In this document: positions 23,608 to 32,900 of the stretch, piece after piece
How the letters are laid out: each line of letters begins with the position of its first letter
How positions within the stretch are numbered: position 1 is the stretch's first letter
Assembly: GCA_000620185.1 (NCBI GenBank)
Contig: JHVO01000017.1
Location: forward strand, 1-64,000
DNA length: 64,000 nucleotides
Source of the DNA: Geodermatophilaceae bacterium URHB0062
GTDB taxonomy: Bacteria; Actinomycetota; Actinomycetes; Mycobacteriales; Geodermatophilaceae
Direction: 5' to 3'
The notes under the pieces: model-generated
What the model saw: the letters and a program-made list of their open reading frames with translations, nothing else
What the model was told of the DNA's origin: nothing
Database searches by the model: none
Position numbers and translations under genes: made by a program

Positions 23608-26370
23608 ATGACGATGGACGGATCGGCATTGGTCGGGCGGACGGCGGAGCGCGCACGCCTGGAGCAGGAGATCCACAAGGCACGCGGCGGGAACGCTGCC
23701 ATCCTCGTCCTCCGTGGGAGCCAGGGACTGGGCAAGACCGCCCTCCTGAATCACGCCGTCAGCCAGGCGTCGGGTTTCCGAGTCATCCGCACCCGCGCGG
23801 TCGCCTCCGAGACCCAGCTCTCCTACGCCGGGCTGCAGGTCCTCTGCGCGCAGCTCCTGGACGACGCCGGACAACTGCCCTCCGTGCAACGGGACGCGCT
23901 TGCCACCGCGATGGGCCAGCTTCGCGGATCAGACCCGGATCGCTTCCTCCTCGGCCTCGCGACCCTGAACCTCCTGGCGGGGGCTGCAGGCTCACGGCCA
24001 CTGCTGTGCATCATCGACGACGCACAATGGCTCGACCAGCCGTCGGCACAAGCACTGGCCTTCGTGGCGCGACGGCTCGAATCGAAGCCCGTGGTCCTGC
24101 TGTTCGCGACACGCAATCAAGCGGATGCCGGCGCCCTGCACGGCCTTCCCGAGCTTCGGCTGCAGGGACTGCCCCACGTCGAAACCCGCCTCTTGCTTAC
24201 TCGGTCCATGCCCGGGCCGATCGATCCGATCGTCGCCGACCGGATCGTCGAGGAGACCCGCGGGAACCCGCTCGCCCTCCTGGAGCTGACGCGAGCCGCC
24301 TCGCCTGCCGAGATCGCGGGAGGCTTCGGCATGTCCCCGTCGCGTGACGTGTCGCCCCAGATCGGGGAGAGGCTCCTGCAACAAGTGCTCGCGCTACCGC
24401 CGCAGAGCCGACAGTTGCTGCTCACAGCCGCCGCCGAGCCTCTCGGAGACCCGGGGTTGCTATGGAGAGCGGCGGCCGAGCTGCAGCTCCCCCGGACCGC
24501 GGCAGGAGCGCTCCGGTCCGATGGGCTGCTCTCGTTTGCTCCTCGCGTCCTCTTCCCGCGTCCGTTGCTCCGGTTCGCGGTCCACCAGCTCGCCACCGAC
24601 GAAGAGCGGCGCGACGTCCACTTCGCGCTCGCACTGGCGACCGACCCTGCACGGGCTCCCGATCACCACGTCTGGCATCTCGCCCACGCGGCCGATGGGC
24701 CTGACGAAGGGCTGGCCTCGGAACTGGAGCGCCTCGCGCCCGTCGCCCGCCGGCGTGGAGGGTTGCCCGCGGCGGCCGCCTTCCTGGAGCAGGCAACCGT
24801 GCTCACCCTGCACCCGGGTCGCCTGGTCGACCGCGCGATTGCAGCAGCGGAGGCCACACGTGCAGCTGGTGCCGATCACGATGCGGCACGGCTGCTGACC
24901 ACCGCGGAGATGTATCCCCTGGACGATCAGCAAGAGGGCCGCCTCCAACGCCTACGCGCGCACATCTCCTCCGGTGGGAACCCCGAATTCCTGGTCGAAG
25001 CTGCCCGGCGCATGCAGGGCGTCCGTCCCGATCTGGCTCGTACGACCTACCTGGAGGCCCTCGCAGGGGCGATGGCCGCCGGGCGTCTGCAACCGGCCGG
25101 CAGGAGCGCAGAGATCGCCGAGGCCGCGCTGATGGCGAGGCCCCAGAGCCGGCCGACAGCCAGTGACCGACTCCTCGACGGACTGGCGGCGAGGCTCACG
25201 CGAGGACGCGAGGAGAGCAGCGAGGCGCTGGCTGACGCCTTGGAGGCCTTCCGCACGACCGATCTCAGCGACCGCGATGCCCCCTGGGTCGGGCTGGCCG
25301 GCCGCGTGGCCGCGGACCTCTGGGACGACGATGGGTGGGACGCGTTCAGCCGGCGAGCAGCGCAGCACGCGAAGGATGCCGGAACCGTGGCCGACCTTTC
25401 GGTGGCACTCGACCGGCACGCCGTAGCGGAGGTCCAGTTCGGAGGTTTCTCCGTCGCATCTGACCTTCTCGCCGAGATCCCGGCCGCCGGGAGCACCACG
25501 GGACCCGGTCGAGTGACACACGCATCGATGCTGCTCACTGCGTGGTGTGGCCGGGGCGAGCAGGCGAGACGCCAGTTGGAAGCGGCCCGACGGGACGCGC
25601 TGGACCGCAGTGACGGACTGGCGCTCACCGTCGGCGCTCTGTCAGCGGCCGTGCTGTTCGCCGGCCAGGGCCGATACGACGAAGCGCTGCAATCCGCGCG
25701 CGCGGCTGCTGAGGACACGGGGGGTCCGGACGAATTCGAGTACCGGAGCTGGGCCCTGGCCGAACTGGTCGAAGCAGCAGCCCGGACAGGTGACCTGCGT
25801 GAGGCCTCCCTGGCACTCCGGCGGCTGGAAGACCGGACCCACGGGTGCGCGAGCGAGTGGGCGCTGGGTACCCGCGCTCTCGCACGGGCCCTCATCAGCG
25901 GTGACGACGAGGCGGAGCGCTGGTACCGCGAGGCGGTCGATCGGCTGGCGCGGTGCAAGGTCCGGACGCAGCTCGCACGCGCGCAGCTCCTGTACGGAGA
26001 ATGGCTGCGACGACGTGGCCGACGGAGCGACGCACGCGTCCCCCTCCGGTCCGCCTGGGACCTGTTGACAACGATAGGAGCAGCGGCCTTCACCGAGCGG
26101 GCGCACCGAGAGCTCCTCGCGACCGGTGAACGAGCACAGGCGCGCTCCGTCGTGGCCAGCAGGCAACTGACCCCGCAGGAGATCCGGATCGCGGTCATGG
26201 CCCGGGACGGCTTGTCGAATCCCGCGATCGGCGCCCGCATCTTCGTCAGCCCCCGCACCGTCGAGTACCACCTCGGGAAGGTCTTCGCGAAGTTGGGGAT
26301 CACCTGCCGTGGCGAACTTCACCGGGCGCTCCCTGGTTCCGGGATCGATTCTCTGAAGGCAATAGCCTGA
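23608..26370 (+). CDS. Large LuxR-family regulator with AAA/NACHT-like ATPase (LAL type)
   Basis: A 920-residue regulator. The N-terminal STAND-type ATPase carries Walker A GSQGLGKT (residues 37-44) after ALVGRTAERARLEQE, and Walker B LLCIIDDAQWLD. The middle ~500 residues are helical repeat-like (TPR-type) with many Ala/Leu/Arg. The C-terminal LuxR helix-turn-helix reads LTPQEIRIAVMARDGLSNPAIGARIFVSPRTVEYHL. LAL proteins activate target promoters in response to a ligand bound to the repeat domain; the target is unknown. The first ATG (23608) lies after GGATGACAGGAAC; a second ATG follows two codons later. Confidence 0.9.
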   Translation: MTMDGSALVGRTAERARLEQEIHKARGGNAAILVLRGSQGLGKTALLNHAVSQASGFRVIRTRAVASETQLSYAGLQVLCAQLLDDAGQLPSVQRDALATAMGQLRGSDPDRFLLGLATLNLLAGAAGSRPLLCIIDDAQWLDQPSAQALAFVARRLESKPVVLLFATRNQADAGALHGLPELRLQGLPHVETRLLLTRSMPGPIDPIVADRIVEETRGNPLALLELTRAASPAEIAGGFGMSPSRDVSPQIGERLLQQVLALPPQSRQLLLTAAAEPLGDPGLLWRAAAELQLPRTAAGALRSDGLLSFAPRVLFPRPLLRFAVHQLATDEERRDVHFALALATDPARAPDHHVWHLAHAADGPDEGLASELERLAPVARRRGGLPAAAAFLEQATVLTLHPGRLVDRAIAAAEATRAAGADHDAARLLTTAEMYPLDDQQEGRLQRLRAHISSGGNPEFLVEAARRMQGVRPDLARTTYLEALAGAMAAGRLQPAGRSAEIAEAALMARPQSRPTASDRLLDGLAARLTRGREESSEALADALEAFRTTDLSDRDAPWVGLAGRVAADLWDDDGWDAFSRRAAQHAKDAGTVADLSVALDRHAVAEVQFGGFSVASDLLAEIPAAGSTTGPGRVTHASMLLTAWCGRGEQARRQLEAARRDALDRSDGLALTVGALSAAVLFAGQGRYDEALQSARAAAEDTGGPDEFEYRSWALAELVEAAARTGDLREASLALRRLEDRTHGCASEWALGTRALARALISGDDEAERWYREAVDRLARCKVRTQLARAQLLYGEWLRRRGRRSDARVPLRSAWDLLTTIGAAAFTERAHRELLATGERAQARSVVASRQLTPQEIRIAVMARDGLSNPAIGARIFVSPRTVEYHLGKVFAKLGITCRGELHRALPGSGIDSLKAIA

Positions 26371-27138
26371 GCAAGGCGACCGGCGCGGGTCCACGGGCGC
26401 TCCTGCGTGCGACGGCTCCGGACCCGGTGCACGCTCAGAAGAGTGATCTGCCGGATCCGGTCGCCTTTCTGGTCGGCACGGGTGCTCGGATCGCGGAGGC
26501 CTGTCTGTGGAGGTCAGTCACCTCGTCGGGCTGAAGCTTCATCCCTGCGTGTGGCTCGACTCGGCCGATGTCGCCCACGCCACGAGGCTCGGGCTGACCA
26601 TGCCTCTCACAGACCTACAGCCGACCAAGATCACGCGGGGACGCACATCTTGATCCAAGGGCCCAGCGGGCAGAATCCGCGTCGTTGCCGGTCGTGTAGC
26701 CGAGGACGCTACTCATGGACTGCTGTGCGAGACGCTTCGCGCTGCACCCCCGATCAGGAGGGCGATCGCCAACTCGCGGTGCTGGACGACCCACGCTGAC
26801 TGCCCAGGCCGGAGCCGTGAGGCCGGCCCGTCGGAAACGAGACGTTGACCTCCGCCGCAGCCGCGGTCTGCCCACCCCCACCGACGAGTCAACCGGAATA
26901 GGGGCACCCCACTACCGGGACGCCCAACCACGCGGCGCTGATCTCCCAACCCGACTGTCCGCCGTCCCTACGTGCCGGTGCTCTGCTGGGCGGCGGTCGC
27001 TGAAGTGGCATCGGCGTCGGAGACGGCGTGGATGCCGGATGCTCCGGTTCGGAATGCTCGAAGATGAAGGCGACCGTGTGCCGTCGCTGTGTGTCTGGAC
27101 GACGTGAAGCGCTGGCGCCGATCTCACCTCTGGTGCTT
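26371..27138. other. 768-base stretch without a recognised gene
   Basis: It lies between the ends of the LAL gene and the leftward lipoprotein gene. Frames on both strands have no motif, ribosome site or sensible composition. No clear terminator was found. Confidence 0.4.
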
Positions 27139-27723
27139 TCAATCGCCCGTCCAGCAGCCCATGACATCAGAGGCGACCTCGTAGGCGAGATCTGAACGCC
27201 TCTGGCCGTTGGCGCCGAACTCCTGCGGCAATCGAGTGGTGTCCACGACAAGGACCTGGTTGTCCTTGAGCGCGAGGACCGTGCCGTTGTCGGTGCCGAA
27301 CGCCCGCTCCCCCAAGCCCGCCAATGGCTGGGCCCCCAGCGTTCGACCTCGATCGGCGTCGAACAGTGTGCTCGCCTGGGGGGCGCCGGCCAGGACCGTG
27401 ACCTGGAGGCTCATCCGACCCATGGGCAGGTGGTAGTCACACGTATAGACACCGTTGGACCAGCGCCACTCGGTCGACGGTGGACCGGCAAGACCGAGCG
27501 CGTCCCTGACCTTTGACTTGATATCCGCATCGCAAATCATCGCCGCCGAAGCTGGCGGCTTGCCGGTGGGCGGCCCTGCATTCGAGCCGGAAGCCGGAAC
27601 GGCGCCGACGTTCGCGCGCTCCGGCGACGGGCCCGGAGACCCCGTCCCTGGAGGTGTCGCTCCGCAGCCGGCGAGCAGGATGAGGAGCGCGAGGAAGCTC
27701 GCGGGACGGACCAAACGAGTCAC
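27139..27723 (-). CDS. DUF3558-like exported lipoprotein
   Basis: The 194-residue protein begins with a lipoprotein signal (MTRLVRPASFLALLILLAGC; lipobox LAGC, lipidated Cys20), followed by a Pro/Ser/Gly-rich linker. The folded part starts with AAMICDADIKSKVRDALGLAG and contains WRWSNGVYTCDYHLP, with ASTLFDADRG and GERAFGTDNGTVLALKDNQVLVVDT typical of the DUF3558/sensor-lipoprotein group seen on actinobacterial cell surfaces. Two cysteines (CD, TCDY) may form a disulfide. The start is GTG at 27723. The function is unknown; it is likely anchored on the outer face of the membrane. Confidence 0.75.
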   Translation of the reverse strand: MTRLVRPASFLALLILLAGCGATPPGTGSPGPSPERANVGAVPASGSNAGPPTGKPPASAAMICDADIKSKVRDALGLAGPPSTEWRWSNGVYTCDYHLPMGRMSLQVTVLAGAPQASTLFDADRGRTLGAQPLAGLGERAFGTDNGTVLALKDNQVLVVDTTRLPQEFGANGQRRSDLAYEVASDVMGCWTGD

Positions 27724-28117
27724 GGTTCGACTGCCTTCCGATGGGGAGCCCCGACATGGGCGATCTCTTGCTGACTACGGCCGGCCAGCGACGAACTCGG
27801 GCTGGTTCGGCGCCGCGTGATTCGAAGCCGACGACACTGATCAACCGCGGCGGCGCCCACCGCGAATGCGCTGCCACAACGAGGCATGGAGCCGTCCTTG
27901 GTCATCCCCACCATGAACACGCTTCTTGGGGCGGGGAACACACTTCTTGGGGCGGACTCGAGGAGTGGCCAGGCCAACCATGACGGCCGACTCCGCCGAC
28001 CCCTTGTGGGCTGACCGTTGTCGTGTTGCTGACTACATCGACAGAGCCACGTCCGCCGATGAGCTCCGGTAACTACCGGAGCGTCACCGGCGTTCGGGTC
28101 GATGGCTTGACCAAGCG
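27724..28117. other. Intergenic stretch with a tandem repeat
   Basis: It holds the promoter of the lipoprotein gene and the 2 x 21-base repeat described separately. A plus-strand frame near 28090 reads VRVDGLTKRYR, like the first residues of an ABC transporter ATPase, but only about ten residues fit, so no gene is called. Confidence 0.4.
27915..27956. repeat. Tandem direct repeat, 2 x 21 bases
   Basis: Two adjacent copies of GAACAC(G/A)CTTCTTGGGGCGG(G/A), differing at two positions, lie in the lipoprotein gene's upstream region. They could be tandem binding sites or a recent slippage duplication. Confidence 0.75.
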
Positions 28118-28768
28118 CTACCGACGCGCGCCGTGGTGCCCGCCGTGTGAGCCGGTCACGGGCCCACAGAGCGCCGGCGAGGTTGCGGCCAGCGGCAGGG
28201 AGGGCACCAGGTCGCTCGGCTCATGCTGCGCCGCCGCGGGCAGGGTGGAGGGGTCGAGGCCGTGAACCACGATGACTGCGGTGCCGTTCCCGAGTGAAGC
28301 CAGCGTCCTGTCGTCGAGGGTAAAGGTACGGCGGTAGACGAAGGAGCTGCCGCTGGGCGCCGTCGTGAGCGTGGTGGCCGCCGCGGGGCTGGTGTCGCCC
28401 GACGTCGCCAGCGTCGTTCCAATGTCTCCGTAGAACGGGTGGCCCTCGGTGGTGCTGATCACCCCGTCGCCACTGGTGTCCGCCGCAGGCGAAGGGCATT
28501 GGTGAGCGGCGTCGACATGGATGTGCTGAACGTGCGGGTAAGGCTGACCGTCGAACGTAGATGCAAGACCGCTTACACGTTCGGTGACCGTGGCCGTTCG
28601 CCCTCTCACTGAGAGCATGAATGTCCCGGAGCCACCGGAGTGGTTAACCGGCTCGAGGTCGGCGTGATAGGTGGTCCGACTGGGCTCGGATGCGACGACC
28701 GGTCCAGCAAGGAGTCCGATCCCGAGGGCCGCCACCGATGATGCGGCGAGCAGCGAAGCTTTCTTCAT
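28118..28768 (-). CDS. Secreted CHRD-like protein
   Basis: The 216-residue product has a cleavable signal peptide (MKKASLLAASSVAALGIGLL..., cleavage likely near residue 27). The mature part starts with TTYHADLEPVNHSGGSG and contains HVQHIHVDAAHQCPS, DTSGDGVISTTEGHPFYGDIG and AVIVVHGLDPSTL. This pattern of two His-rich strands and an Asp-rich turn resembles the CHRD-type beta proteins found secreted in actinobacteria. The paired histidines could bind metal. The DTSGDG turn is calcium-loop-like. ATG at 28768 follows AGGAGA. The role is unknown. Confidence 0.72.
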   Translation of the reverse strand: MKKASLLAASSVAALGIGLLAGPVVASEPSRTTYHADLEPVNHSGGSGTFMLSVRGRTATVTERVSGLASTFDGQPYPHVQHIHVDAAHQCPSPAADTSGDGVISTTEGHPFYGDIGTTLATSGDTSPAAATTLTTAPSGSSFVYRRTFTLDDRTLASLGNGTAVIVVHGLDPSTLPAAAQHEPSDLVPSLPLAATSPALCGPVTGSHGGHHGARR

Positions 28769-29991
28769 GATCTCTCCTAGAGGTCCATACCGGAAAATCG
28801 CTCCGGCTCTTGGTGAAGCTGCCTGGATTGGTGGATCGCCCCCGTGACCGATGGGCAAGGGAGGTCGACGCATGCCGCACACAGACGGCCGCAGACAGGA
28901 GAGACACTGCGTCACGCCAGATCGAGTGGCACCGGGGAAGGCACGAGTCCGTACCCCAGCGAGCCCCCCGAGCAATGACCAGTAGACGACCAGGGAACTT
29001 TCCGATGTGCCAGCAAGCCGCGGGCCCGTGGTCGGTCGGTCGTCGGTGACCGAGCGCCGGGACGATCACTCCTCAGAGCGGAACGGGACGGGGGTCCCGT
29101 GATCGCCGCGCGCTCCCCGTGGTTCACAAGTGTCGTTCCCCGGCTCGAGCCACGATGCGTCACGGCACCCTGGACGTCGTGAGCATCCGGAATGTGCGGC
29201 TGGCGCAGGAGGAGATGCGGCTCCTGACAGAGCGCCGATGAGACCTCGGCCCCGCGTTGGCCGGGAAACTGCGTCCAGGCCGGAGCCTCCGTGAGCGCCT
29301 CCCGGCCGCACTCCGTCAGATTCACGTTCTGTTCCGCGCTCCTTGCGACCATTGTGAAAGTGCCCTGCCTTCTCTGTGTCGGGGCAGAGTTCAGGCACGC
29401 CGGACCGGCGAGCGGGACTCGAGGGCTCGGCAACCGGACTGGGGACATGCCCGATGCGACGGCGGGGCCGTAGCCGGACAATGAACGCGTAGGCCACGAC
29501 CGGGCCCCGCCGGGACGCGCATCCCACCGTCCCGGCGGGACGTCATCAGGACAGCTCGATCACGCCGACGACAATTCGCGACAACGCGCGAACGTCCAGG
29601 CCTGCGTGATCACCAGCCTGCGGCGGCCGACTGCGCCCCGGGCCGCAATTCCATTGACCGATCACATCGGGGACACCCAATGGCCGCAATGGGGTCCGGG
29701 TTCCATGATCACCGGGCACAGCCATGCCAAGGCCACAGGCGTCGACTGCCGCTCATTTTCGCAGGTCAACCGACCAGTGCGGTCGACAGTGAACAGTCTC
29801 GAACAGGCCCGAACCGTGAGGCTTGGCTACCGCAGGGGCACCGCCGTCAATCCGCATGAGCATCCGCCGACCGGCACTTGGCTTTGCCAAGGCTGCACCG
29901 CCGCGGAGCACGAAGCGGTTCGCGGCTAGCCAAGGGCACATCCGCGGTGTAGGACGGAGCGAGTCGGCCCAACCGTGCGTGGAGGTGGCCG
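28769..29991. other. 1.2 kb stretch without a supported gene
   Basis: It separates the leftward CHRD gene from the rightward hybrid kinase. Frames on both strands lack family features. It holds one strong hairpin (29506-29539), listed separately, and the ribosome site GGAGGTGG of the kinase gene just before 29992. A length of this size without genes is unusual for the window and could hide an RNA gene. Confidence 0.45.
29506..29539. terminator. Perfect 12-bp stem hairpin in a gene-free stretch
   Basis: Arms CCCGCCGGGACG and CGTCCCGGCGGG with a 10-base loop. No T-run follows, and no gene ends nearby, so termination is only one option; it could belong to an untranslated RNA. Confidence 0.45.
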
Positions 29992-32900
29992 ATGGGCGCT
30001 GGTCCAGTTCCGGACGCGGAGGCACCGCTTCGGGTCGAGGTCGTGCAGGAGACTGCCCGGACCCGGATCACGCGGCTGGTCTTTGCCGATCGAAGCGTGG
30101 TCCGCAAGCAGCCGCTCGGGCCGGACACGGACCGCCGCCTCCGCCGCGAGACCGCCCTGCTCGAGTGGATCCGTGGCGTCGACGGGGTGGCGCAGCTCGT
30201 GAACCGCCCGCGGTACCCGGACTCCATCGTGCTGGCCGACGCCGGCACGACGCGGCTGGCCGACCGAGCGACGCCGCTGGCCGTCGACGAACTGCTCGGG
30301 CTGGCGGTGGCGTTGACCCGGGCGGTCGCGGGAGTCCACGCCCGGGGCGTTCTGCATCGCGACATCGCCCCAGACAACATCGTGCTGTCGGCTGACGGCC
30401 GGCCGACCCTCGTGGACTTTGCGCTGGCGGCGCCGGAAGCGGAGCTGCGTCCGGGGTTCAGCCGGCCGGCGGAGATCGTCGGCACGCTGGCGTATCTGGC
30501 GCCGGAGGCGACCGGGCGCACCGGACGGCCGGTGGACCAGCGGGCGGACCTGTACGCGCTGGGTGCGCTGCTGTATGAGCTGGCCACGGGCGCGCCGCCG
30601 TTCGGCGCCGGGGACCCGCTGGGGCTGAGCCACGATCATCTGGCCAGGGTGCCGGTGCCGCCGGCGCAGGTGAACGCCGCCGTCCCGGTGTTCCTGTCGG
30701 AGATCGTTCTTCGCCTGCTGGAGAAGGAACCGGACCGGCGCTACCAGACCGCCGAGGGCCTGCTGTTCGACCTGGAGCGGCTGCGGGCCGACGGCGCGCA
30801 GGCCGCCGGCGGGCAGCGCGCCGGTGTGCACGACCGACGGCCGCGGCTGTTGGCCCCGTCCCGGTTGGTCGGGCGCGAGGCGGAGGTCGCCGCCCTGCAC
30901 GCGGCCTTCGACGACGCGCTCTCCGGTCGGTGCCGCGGGATGCTCGTCGCCGGGGCGCCGGGGGTGGGAAAGACGGCGCTGGTCGACCAGCTTCGCCCGG
31001 TGGTCACCGGCGGGGAGGGTTGGTTCGTGGCCGGCAAGTTCGACCAGTACCGGCGCGACCTGGAGTTCGACGCAGTCCACCAGGCCGTTCGCGCCCTGGG
31101 CCGGCTGCTGCTGGCCGAGCCGGAGGACGCGCTGGTCGAGGCGCGGGAACGGATCGTGGCGGCGGTCGGGGCGAACGCCGGTCTGTTGAGCGCGACATCG
31201 CCGGAGTTCGCGGTGCTGCTGGGGGCGGCTCCCGATCCGGGCGATCCCCTCACAGCGCAGGTCCGGACGGCGCGAGCGGCCGTGGAGATGGTGCGGGCGG
31301 TGGCGTCGCGGAAGCGGCCGGTAATGGTGTTCGTCGACGATCTGCAGTGGGCCAGACCCACGCCGCTGGGTTTCGTCGACACGCTGCTGAGCGAGGAGCC
31401 GGTCGAGGGCCTGCTGCTGGTGGGCGCCTACCGCGACGGCGGCGTCGACGCCGGGCATCCGCTGGCGGCGCCGCTGTCCCGGTGGCGCGACCAGCCCGGC
31501 GTGCGCCACCTGCGGCTGACCGACCTGGACGTGCGCAGCCTGGTCACGATGGTGGCCGAGATGCTGCACGCCGATGCCGCTGCCGCGGCGGCCCTGGCCG
31601 AGTCGATCTGGGCGCACACGAGCGGAAATCCGTACGAGACGGTCGAGTTGCTGGGCGCGCTGCGCCGCGACGGCCTGATCCGCGCAACCGCCGACGGGTG
31701 GCGGTGGGACCCCGCGGCCGTGGGCGCGTATCTGGGCCGCTCGGACGTGGCAGGGCTGCTCGCGGCGCGCGGCGCGGCGCTGCCGGCGGCATCACGGGCG
31801 ATGGTGGAAGCGATGGCCTGCCTGGGCGGCCGCGCCGAGCGGCGCCTGCTGCGGACGGCGACCGGCGAGCCGGCGGACGTCATCGACCGTGCGCTGGCGC
31901 CCGCGCTGGACGACGGCGTGCTCACGGCCGAACCCGGGGTCCAGGAGGCGGTGCGGTTTCGCCACGACCGCATCCGCGAGGCGATCCTGCGCGCGCTGGA
32001 TCCGCAGCGCCGGCGCGCGATGCAGTTGGCGATGGCCCGGCGGCTGGCCGGCGTGCCGGAGTTGTTCGCGGTCACAGCCGCGCAGTACCTGCCCGTGGTC
32101 GACGCCATCGACGATGCCATCGAGCGGCGTCAGGTGGTGGGGCTATTGCGGCGCGCCGCCGACCAGGCGGCGTTGATCGGTGACCACGCGCTGGTGAACA
32201 CGCTGCTGACCGCCGCGCTCCGCCTCATCGACCCGGGTGAGACCGCCACGCTGATCGAGGTGCACACGGCGCGCCACGCCGTGCTGGTCAGCTCGGGCCG
32301 GCTGGAGGAGGCGGACGAGGAGTACCGCACGATCGAAGGGCTGGGCCCCACCGCGTTGGAGCGCGCGGCCGCGACGGCGGTGCAGGTGAGCAGCCTGACC
32401 CACCGGAACCGTTTCACCGACGCGGTAGCCCTGGGCAACGAGAGGCTCCGCGAGCTCGGCGTCGCCGTCCCCGCCGCGGACCGGCTCCCCAGCGAGTTCG
32501 ACCACCACCAGTTCGACCCCCTGTACCGGTGGCTGGACCACAGCGAAGCCGCCGACGACCTGGCCCGGCCGGATCTCACCGATCCGACGCTGCTCGCCGC
32601 GATCCGCCTGATCAACGAGGTTCTGCCGCCGGCCTACATCGTCAGCGACCTTGCCCTGCATGCGTGGCTGAGCCTGCAGGCGCCGCGGATCTGGCTCGAA
32701 CACGGCCCGAGCCGGACTCTGATCGTCCCGGCGAGCCACGCTGCCGTCGCCGTGATGGCGCAGCGCGGCGACTACGCCGCCGGGTACCGAGCTTTGCGGC
32801 GGATTGTGGCGCTGGGCGAGGCCCGCGGCTACGAGCCCGACACCTCGCGGGCGCGCTTCCAGCTCGCTGCCCTCAGCTGTTGGTTCGAGCCGATCGAGAA

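Noticed and set aside
28023-28265. ABC-ATPase-like start VRVDGLTKRYR
   Set aside because: Only about ten residues fit; no Walker A or further sequence follows.
29926-31617. 563-codon frame antisense to the hybrid kinase
   Set aside because: It overlaps conserved Ser/Thr kinase and ATPase coding and has no family features.
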